From positions 620,001-684,000 of the forward strand of contig NZ_AP017977.1 in assembly GCF_000648235.2 (NCBI RefSeq): a stretch of DNA of 64,000 nucleotides. The letters are read 5' to 3'. This document shows positions 8,247-15,800 of this stretch, one piece after another. Each line of letters opens with the position of its first letter. Position 1 is the stretch's first letter. The notes under the pieces were generated by a model. It did no database searches and was not told the DNA's origin. It worked only from the letters and a program-made list of their open reading frames with translations. This DNA comes from Neochlamydia sp. S13. Its GTDB lineage: Bacteria; Chlamydiota; Chlamydiia; Chlamydiales; Parachlamydiaceae. The position numbers and the translations under genes were made by a program.

Positions 8247-10088
8247 CTATTCTAAGGCGCCTTTAGTCTCTAAAAGTTGGATTATCTGTTCGTAGTTCAT
8301 CCGATTTTTTTCGGAAAGATGCTCTTTTGCCCAGCGTAAAGCTGTAATGCCCCGGTAATCTTTGGCATTGATATCTGTCGTTTTATCTACCAAAATTTTT
8401 ACTAACTCTACATTCCCATGCTTTGCAGCATAATGCAAGGGCAACCTTAAGTTTTTATCAGAGATGTTTGCATCCGCGTGGTGTTTTAATAAAAATTGGG
8501 CAATTTCTCGATGATTTCCTTGTACAGCATAACTTAAAGCGGTGCTTTCGCTATCATCTCTTTCATTAATATGAGGGGTCGCTTTTATCAAAGCTCTAAT
8601 AACTGGCAAATGCCCTGCCAGAGCGGCATAATGTAAAGGTAAAGCTTTAGATTGGTCAGCTTCATTAGCATCCGCACCGTGCTCTAATAAGTAATTAACT
8701 ATCTCAATTTTTCCGCTTTCAGCTGCCAAGCTTAAAGCCGTCTGATCCTTATCCCCTTCTTTGGCGTTCACATTTTGAGTTAGTGGAAGCAAAATTTTAA
8801 CAGTAGATAAAGAGCCTTTCTCAGCAGCATGGTGTAAAGGTAGCTTTCCATCATCATCTTCTTTGTTAACATCCCCCCCTAGGGTGAGTAAGGTTTTAAT
8901 ATCTTTTTTCTTTCCATAATGGCAAGCAAATCTCAATGCTAAAGTTAAGACTTTTTCCCGCTCGTAGGCCTTATCAATTTTTGAGAGTAAGATTTCAACA
9001 ATAGCTACATGTCCTTTCTTAGCTGCCCAAATGATAGGCAGCTCATTATTTTTGTCCTTAATGGCAGGGTTAGAATTTTGATTTAATAAATACTCTACAA
9101 CTGCTACTTCTCCTGATTCTGCTGCACAACTTAAAGGGGTGCGCTTGTCATGATTTAAAGCATCAATATTTTTAGTAAGGCCTACTAGGATCTCAACAAC
9201 CTGTAAATGTCCAGCTTGGGCAGCAAGGTGCAGGGGCAGATTGCCCTCTCTATCGGTACTATTTGCATCTGCCTTTTGTTCTAGTAAATAGCTAACCACA
9301 TCTTTTTTTCCAGTTCTGGCAGATAAAAGCAACGCTTCGCTTAAAAGCTCTCTGAATGGATTGGTGTCCTGCTGGTGCAAAGCTTTAACAATATCTAAAT
9401 GCCCTGCTTGAGCTGCTAGCTCCAAAGCACGATGAAAATGTTGATCTTTTAGTTGTGGATTAGCACCTTTTTGCAATAAATATTTGACAATGTGTAGTTT
9501 CCCAGCTTCAGCGGCTACACTTAAAGCCGTGCGCTGAGACTTGGGGCTTTTTTCATTAATGGGATGAATGAGAAGAAGTCTTTCGACTTCATCTAGCTTT
9601 CCTCTTTTTGCTGCCAAGTGTAAAAGAGGGAGCTTCTCTTCATTTAAATTAATTTCCTCCGTTTCTGGCAACAAGATGCTATCTATATTGCTTGAAGAGC
9701 TAACCGTCAAGGAAATCTCATTCTTGCTTGTAGAAGTCACTTCTTTCTTAGGGCTGTCTAGATCCTCGGCGACAGCTCTATTAACATGCTCAACATTTAT
9801 CCGCTTAAAAGCAATTTGGCGGGCAGTGTATTGCACCGCATTAGCCTGGTCTTGAAGCCTAGGTTTTGTAGATATTTTAGCAGCAGAAAATTTTTTCACT
9901 AACGTGCGAAAAGAGAAGACAGCGATGGGCACAGCTAAGGGTAAAAGAGGGAGGGCCACTAAGGTAATTAAGGCAGTAAGGCTACCCACCCATAGCTTTG
10001 ATTTACTACTAAGAATGCTAAAATCTCGAAGAGCATGATGCTGAGAAGAACAAGGGTTAATTAAGGAAAAAAAATTTGATATTTTCAT
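8247..10088 (-). CDS. Ankyrin-repeat protein with N-terminal hydrophobic segment
   Basis: The 613-residue protein has a hydrophobic stretch near residues 30-65 (VGSLTALITLVALPLLPLAV). A polar linker follows to about 145, then roughly 13 ankyrin repeats of 33 residues run to the end. Typical repeat cores are LPLHLAAQAGHLQVVEILV and TALSLAAESGKIEIVNYLL. Ankyrin repeats bind partner proteins. The membrane-like N-terminus would anchor the array, as in secreted or inclusion-membrane chlamydial proteins. I chose the ATG at 10088, ten bases after AGAGAG, over an in-frame TTG at 10097. It is a lone gene, divergent from queE. A role as a host-directed effector is inference. Confidence 0.85.
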   Translation of the reverse strand: MKISNFFSLINPCSSQHHALRDFSILSSKSKLWVGSLTALITLVALPLLPLAVPIAVFSFRTLVKKFSAAKISTKPRLQDQANAVQYTARQIAFKRINVEHVNRAVAEDLDSPKKEVTSTSKNEISLTVSSSSNIDSILLPETEEINLNEEKLPLLHLAAKRGKLDEVERLLLIHPINEKSPKSQRTALSVAAEAGKLHIVKYLLQKGANPQLKDQHFHRALELAAQAGHLDIVKALHQQDTNPFRELLSEALLLSARTGKKDVVSYLLEQKADANSTDREGNLPLHLAAQAGHLQVVEILVGLTKNIDALNHDKRTPLSCAAESGEVAVVEYLLNQNSNPAIKDKNNELPIIWAAKKGHVAIVEILLSKIDKAYEREKVLTLALRFACHYGKKKDIKTLLTLGGDVNKEDDDGKLPLHHAAEKGSLSTVKILLPLTQNVNAKEGDKDQTALSLAAESGKIEIVNYLLEHGADANEADQSKALPLHYAALAGHLPVIRALIKATPHINERDDSESTALSYAVQGNHREIAQFLLKHHADANISDKNLRLPLHYAAKHGNVELVKILVDKTTDINAKDYRGITALRWAKEHLSEKNRMNYEQIIQLLETKGALE

Positions 10089-10398
10089 TGCTAACAATCT
10101 CTCTATAATTTTACTGCTAATTATATATAATTTTATTGTTTTCTTATATTAAATTCTTAAGAGGAGGGAAATTATGGCTTTAATGCATGTAAAACTCTAA
10201 AAGAGAGTAAAGCCTACTTAATATGATGAGATATCTCATCTAGACAAAAAATATTTATTGCCTATATAAATTAAGTGTTTAGCTACCCGCATCTTTTTCT
10301 TAAGTGCTAAATGCTTAGGGGGGCTTGAAATTGTTTTTTTCCTTATAACTTATCGATTGTCAAATTATTTCTGATAAAAAATTACTCTTTGTAAATAA
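10089..10398. other. AT-rich divergent promoter region
   Basis: The 310 bases between the ankyrin gene and queE are very AT-rich, with TTATATATAATTTTATTG close to the ankyrin start and TTGTCAAATTATTTCTGATAAAA before queE. Promoters for both genes should be here, but I cannot assign boxes with confidence. No gene or repeat was found. Confidence 0.4.
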
Positions 10399-11046
10399 AT
10401 GAATTCTCTTAATATTATTGAAATTTTTCGTAGCATTCAAGGGGAAACAAGCTTAGCCGGGCTACCCACAACTTTCATACGCCTGGCGGCCTGTAATCTT
10501 CGCTGCTCATGGTGTGATACCACCTATTCATTTGGACGAGGGGCCTCTTATACCTTAGAAAATATTTTTTCAAAGGTAGCTTCTTTTGGCTGTCAATATG
10601 TGTGTGTGACGGGAGGGGAGCCACTTTTGCAGGCTAACGTCATCCCTTTAATGGAGCAATTATGCCAGGCAGGATATATTGTCAGTCTAGAAACTGGCGG
10701 TTCTTTGTCTACCCAAAAGGTGAATGCAAACGTACGCATTATTTTAGACATTAAATGCCCGGGAAGCCAGATGAGCAATAAAAACCTTTGGGATAACCTT
10801 AACCATTTGCGCTTTCATGATCAGATAAAATTTGTGATCAGCAATCGGGAAGATTACGATTATGCTAAGATGGTCTGCAGTCAATACCAATTATTTAAGA
10901 AAGTCAGTGAGATATTGTTTTCGCCTGTATTTGAGGTGTTGCCTTCCCACACCTTGGTCAATTGGATATTAGAAGATCAGCTAGCAGTACGCTTAAATTT
11001 GCAAATTCATAAATTTATATGGCCTCCCCATACCAGAGGCGTTTAG
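10399..11046 (+). CDS. queE: 7-carboxy-7-deazaguanine synthase
   Basis: A 215-residue radical-SAM enzyme that contracts the ring of 6-carboxytetrahydropterin to 7-carboxy-7-deazaguanine on the way to preQ0 and queuosine. The cluster motif CNLRCSWC has cysteines 32, 36 and 39. SIQGETSLAG at the N-terminus matches the pterin-binding segment, and VTGGEPLLQ is the SAM glycine motif. The cytosolic enzyme feeds QueC, whose gene starts two bases after this stop, so the two form an operon. queD, queF and tgt are not in the window. Confidence 0.93.
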   Translation: MNSLNIIEIFRSIQGETSLAGLPTTFIRLAACNLRCSWCDTTYSFGRGASYTLENIFSKVASFGCQYVCVTGGEPLLQANVIPLMEQLCQAGYIVSLETGGSLSTQKVNANVRIILDIKCPGSQMSNKNLWDNLNHLRFHDQIKFVISNREDYDYAKMVCSQYQLFKKVSEILFSPVFEVLPSHTLVNWILEDQLAVRLNLQIHKFIWPPHTRGV

Positions 11047-11048
11047 AT

Positions 11049-11708
11049 ATGAAAAGAGCTATCGTTTTATTGAGTGGGGGATTAGACTCAACAGTTATAT
11101 TAGCTCTTGCTCTAGCTCAAGGGAGAGAATGCTATGCTCTGAGTTTCGACTATGGTCAAAGGCATCGTATTGAGCTTACGCACGCCAGCAAAATTGCTAC
11201 ATACTACCAGGTTAAACATTGTATTGTCCAAATTGACTCAAGGGTATTTAAATCTTCCTCTTTAGTGTCAGATCTAGCGGTACCAAAAAATCGATCAAAA
11301 GAAGATATAGGCTCAGGGAAAACTCCCAATACCTATGTGCCAGCACGTAACACTCTCTTTCTAGCTTATGCTATGGGGCAAGCTGAAATACTAGATGCCC
11401 AGGAGATTTATTTAGGAGCTAATGCGTTAGATGCTCCCTCCTATCCCGACTGTACACTTAGCTACATTCAAGCTTTTCAGCAGGTTTTAAATGTGGGCAC
11501 TAAGCAAGCTGCTGAAGGAAATGCGCCTCAGCTTTTAACACCTTTAATCCATTGGGATAAAGCCGAAATTATCCGTCAGGGCATCGCTTTAGACGTGCCT
11601 ATGCATATGACTTTTAGCTGTTACGATCCGACGCCGCAACAAAAGCCTTGTGGGCAGTGCGACGCATGCATCTTAAGGGCCCATGGATTTGTAGCAGCAA
11701 AAGGGTAA
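11049..11708 (+). CDS. queC: 7-cyano-7-deazaguanine (preQ0) synthase
   Basis: This 219-residue ATP-dependent enzyme turns 7-carboxy-7-deazaguanine and ammonia into preQ0. The PP-loop SGGLDST lies at the N-terminus. Four cysteines near the C-terminus (in TFSCYDPTPQQKPCGQCDAC) form the zinc site. I start it at the ATG at 11049, which has AGAGG nine bases upstream and begins MKRAIVLLSGG. A longer frame from 11019 would overlap queE without need. With queE it makes the tRNA wobble-base queuosine precursor. Confidence 0.95.
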   Translation: MKRAIVLLSGGLDSTVILALALAQGRECYALSFDYGQRHRIELTHASKIATYYQVKHCIVQIDSRVFKSSSLVSDLAVPKNRSKEDIGSGKTPNTYVPARNTLFLAYAMGQAEILDAQEIYLGANALDAPSYPDCTLSYIQAFQQVLNVGTKQAAEGNAPQLLTPLIHWDKAEIIRQGIALDVPMHMTFSCYDPTPQQKPCGQCDACILRAHGFVAAKG

Positions 11709-12015
11709 ATTCTCTCTTAAGTAATGCCCTATTATTACGTTCATAATGATTTATCTATCAAAGAAATAAGAAAGAATGAGGAGTAGATTTATTGCAGAAA
11801 AATCTCAACAACAGGTCGTCTGAAAGGATTTTATAAAAAATCTGATTAACTCCTAAAAAACCTCGCAACTCAGGTTAGCAATATGATTTTGAGCTAATCC
11901 TTATGCAGCCAGTTACTTTATAAAAGCCCTCTCGTTGAGTAGAGAGTCATCTTTCAGAGGGTTGGGTAGACAGGTTAAGTTTTTTTTAAGCGTATAATAA
12001 GAAATATAAAATTTG
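11709..12015. other. Intergenic region, no gene seen
   Basis: About 300 bases after queC contain no open frame of note. CCCTCT near 11930 and AGAGGG near 11956 could pair over a long loop, but no T run makes a terminator clear. The region probably belongs to the same decayed stretch as the lipoprotein pseudogene to its right. Confidence 0.3.
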
Positions 12016-12302
12016 GATCAACATTGTTACCACTCCGCCAGGCATGCTCATCCCTATACCCCCTGGTACGCACGTTAGAGTTTGCCTGGAAAGTTTGGAA
12101 AAGTCTCATACACCTTTAAGCTGCCCCTCATGCACCTCCCTACTTTATAAAATCATCCCCTGAAGTCGATTGGTAGCTTGAAAGGATTGTGTATGCAAGC
12201 CTACCTTTATAAGCGTATTACTTAAAATTTCGCCTACAAATTTAGCCTGCTTAGGTGATTCATAGCTATCTAGCAAGCTTAGTACAGCACCAGATAGACG
12301 GC
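12016..12302 (-). pseudogene. Decayed second copy of the adjacent small lipoprotein gene
   Basis: Read on the minus strand, this stretch translates in pieces that match the neighbouring gene 12331-12882. Near 12290-12200 it gives VLSLLDSYESPKQAKFVGEI, against VLDSYEEPEQAVFVSDI in the intact protein. After a frame change and about 100 bases of diverged sequence, 12085-12020 gives VPGGIGMSMPGGVVTML, against TIGTGIGMPDGVVTMLA. Frames break between the blocks and the C-terminal half is missing. This is a duplicated, truncated and frameshifted copy directly downstream of the intact one. The family appears confined to this locus as far as the window shows. Confidence 0.8.
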
Positions 12303-12330
12303 TTAAAGCGATAAAATTGCGAATATAAAT

Positions 12331-12882
12331 TTATTTCTTACTTTCATTTTGAACCATTTTCAAAGCTTCCTCAAACTTTTCTTCCTCTATTTTCAAGTAC
12401 CTTTTGGGGTTTTCTGAAGCTGTAAACATATAATCTATTTGTGCATTTGTAGAAGAAAGAGCCCCGAAATGGGGATAAAAAATATTGTAGCCTAATGGAT
12501 CCTTTAAAAAAATTGCAATTTCGATATCACTTGGGGTAAAGGGATAATTTTTTAAATGGGGTCTAATCCTTTCATGAGTATTGATAATTTGAAGCATTTC
12601 TTGCACACAATCTACAATGATTCTACGCCCTTCTTCTCGGCTTAAGGGACCCGTTTTTTCAAAACTTAAGGCTAGCATAGTCACCACTCCGTCAGGCATA
12701 CCTATACCTGTACCAATAGTACGCATGCTATATTTTTTTTGAAGTTTTTTAGAGGTTTTATTTAAAATGTCGCTAACAAATACCGCCTGTTCAGGTTCTT
12801 CGTAACTATCCAATACGCTTAGTATACAGCTAGATAAAGTAAACATTAAAATGAAGAAAAATAGAAAATAAGTTTTGTTCAT
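12331..12882 (-). CDS. Small predicted lipoprotein, possible partner of the RHS protein
   Basis: The 183-residue protein starts with a signal peptide and lipobox ending in LSSC with Cys19, so it should be lipid-anchored after export. The mature part is unrecognised. It contains GIGMPDGVVTML and a charged C-terminal helix (KIEEEKFEEALKMVQ). Its ATG lies only three bases after the stop of the RHS gene, so the two are almost certainly co-transcribed and translationally linked. A small gene placed directly after a large RHS protein is the usual place for an immunity protein, and a lipoprotein would suit a toxin acting in the envelope. That function is inference. A decayed copy lies just downstream. 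Confidence 0.75.
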   Translation of the reverse strand: MNKTYFLFFFILMFTLSSCILSVLDSYEEPEQAVFVSDILNKTSKKLQKKYSMRTIGTGIGMPDGVVTMLALSFEKTGPLSREEGRRIIVDCVQEMLQIINTHERIRPHLKNYPFTPSDIEIAIFLKDPLGYNIFYPHFGALSSTNAQIDYMFTASENPKRYLKIEEEKFEEALKMVQNESKK

Positions 12883-12885
12883 AAA

Positions 12886-15800
12886 TTACCTAGCTTTTTT
12901 AATTTCTTTAAAATGGTATCTAAATACTTCTTCATACGTAGGGCTTTGGAAGGAATGATCATGAAAAGCGGCCCCTGGGCAAGAATTTAAGGTCACTGTG
13001 TCGCGTTTACTCCGTATTAAGCCTCCCACATCAATATAAGGGATAGGATCGCGCCAAGCTTGTGCTCGATAATGATAAGCTTTTCTACAGGAGTCAGCAT
13101 ATATATAAGCTGCTGGAGCAATGGCTAACACAGTAATTTGCTTGCGTAACTTTTCATCATAACTTAAAAGAGCATTTCTGACATTTATAGCCCCTTGACT
13201 ATGGCAAATTTGAAAATACTCTCCGCGTGGATATTCGTCAAAGAATCTATTCCATGTTTCATGATTAACGCGTACTGGAGTAGTAGCTATATAACATAAA
13301 CCTAAGCCTGATTCAACACAATCGTTAAGCAAATTGTGCGTAGCATTATGGATGACATCTATTGAATATTCCCACCCTAATTCTCTAAGGTGGATGGCAT
13401 TATTAATAGCCTCTATTTGGGTTGTCATAATGCCATTATGAACACCCAGACGAAAATTTTCTGATTTACTCCCTAGCAATACGGCTAATGAGGAGCTTTC
13501 GCTACGAACAAAGCTTCTTTCAAATCTATCTGTAAAGCTAACTCTAGGCAGACTTCTTGTGTTTTCACCTCTTTCTCTAATGGGTGTTTTTTCGATTCTA
13601 TAAGAGGCGCGCTCTTTGCCATACATGATCACACTTTCGCGGTGTTTCTCCCCACGGCTAGGACTGGAACCCCTTAATCCATACAGGTCTCTATCATTTA
13701 AAGGATTGTTTAAAAGATAGGCATATAGATTAGGGCCCGCCTCAAAGCTTAAAGGATCGGCAGTTACCCAGCGTGTAGTAGTGGGGTTGTAATAGCGGCG
13801 TCCAAAGTAAACAAACTGGGTTTCAGCGTCTACGCGTTTAGAAGAAAAACGCCAAGGGTTGATCGATTGCTTGATAAGCTTATTATTTTTGCCATAGATA
13901 GACTCTTGCCCATAAGCGGTATATCGATAAGTTTCTTCTATGGTATGGGTCTTGGCGTTAATCAGTAGGCGGATATTGCCTAACGTGTCATGGATGGGTA
14001 TGTAAGCCTTACCTTGGAGTTCTAGCAAAACCGCAGCCTCTATTTCAGCTCCTTTACCTTTACCTAATATACGCAATTGCTGAATGTTACCTTTAGAGTC
14101 ACAGGCGCCAATTTCGTTGAGTCCGTGGTACAGGTAACGAATTTCTTTCTCAGGTATCCATTTGTTTTCAACTTTAGAGCGGGAATAGAAGGTGCTGCTT
14201 AAACGGCGGTTAAGCTCATCATAGGCATAGGCGACCTGCTGAGTAGAAGTATGAATGGCAATCAAGCGATCTAATGCATCGTAAGATAAGTTTAAAGAGC
14301 CTTTACGGATAAGGTTTCCATTTAGGTCATAGGCATGTGGATCTAAGCCATCATGGAGGAGCTGATTGAGAGCATTAACGGTATGGGGACGTTTATTTTT
14401 CTCCACCATATTATTGAGGGAGTCGTAGCGATAAATATCATCCACTAGGCCTTTTTCGGATTGAAGCTGATATAAAGCATCGTATGTATAGGTACTGTTT
14501 ACTTTGCCTACTGGGTCGAGGGTTGTTCTTTTTAAAAGATTGCCCACTTGATCAAAACCGTTCTCAGGAATATCTTCTTTTAAGGACTTAGACGAAATGT
14601 TAATCAGACGAGAATAGGCATCGTAAGCGTATTGAATTAAGCCTGCTTCAGCCATCAATTTAGCCTCTTCTAATGCCCCGGAAAGGTTGTAATGTTGATA
14701 GGTGTGTCGATAAGGGCCTCGGCTAATTTGATGAAGGTAAAGTGATTTGTAAGAGTATTGAATAGAAGAATGGTCTGGAAGTATAATTTCCTGGAGCCTA
14801 TCTAAATTATCGTAACTATATTGTTGAGTTAACCCATGGGATAAAGTTTCTTGGACCAAACGTTTATTTTTATCGAAAATACGCGTGGTAGACTTTCCTG
14901 TATGCTTATCCTCCACACCCACAACATTAGAATTAGCATCATAAGTATAGTGGTAATGCAAAGAGTTATCGTTAGAGGAAAAAGAGGTAAGGCGACCTAG
15001 CCAGTCATAGGCGTAGTGAAGTTCTATTCCATCGGGCTTGATAACTTTTTCTTTTTGCCTATAAGCATTATAGACATACTTTGTTTGCTTTTGTTCAGGA
15101 CTTCCTACGGCTTCCGTACAACTGATCAGATTTTTGGCAAAGTCATACTCAAAATGAGTGGTGACCAGGCGATCAGGTTGATGAGGAGTTAAAACATGCT
15201 CAATTTGTTTACAGCAAAGCCCTTCTGCATCATAAAAAAACTCACGTTTTTGCAGGATAACGCCCATAGGGTCGCGACGAATTGCAAAGCGAACATGCCC
15301 GCAGCTATCATGCTCCTGAAAAAAAGATTGGCCGATGGCATCGATGGTTTCTTTAGCATATACATATTGGCCCTCTTGATTAAGATGAAGATAGTAAAAG
15401 AGGGTGCGTGTGGTATGTCCTTGAGGATCAACAATACTTTCAACATCTCCATAGGCATTATAGTGGGTAAAGGTGATAACAGGCTTTGATTGATGATAAG
15501 AAATTGTTTGGATGGGCTGGTCTTGCTCGTTGTAAAGATAGCCTATTTTAGTTAAAACCTGTCCTTCAGCATCCTCAGTCCGCTCTTCGATAAGGCGATC
15601 CTTAGCATCATACTCTTTAACGTTGGCAATATAGTCCTTTTCCTCGGGACCAAAATATTCCAAAGTCTTAGCGAGCCGTTGGCAGGCATCATATTGATAA
15701 ACAGTTTTTGCCTCATTTTTCGTGATGCTGGCCAGGCGGCCAGCAGCATCGTATTGATAATAAGTAAACTGCCCTCCAGCATCCACTTCGGCTATCTTAT

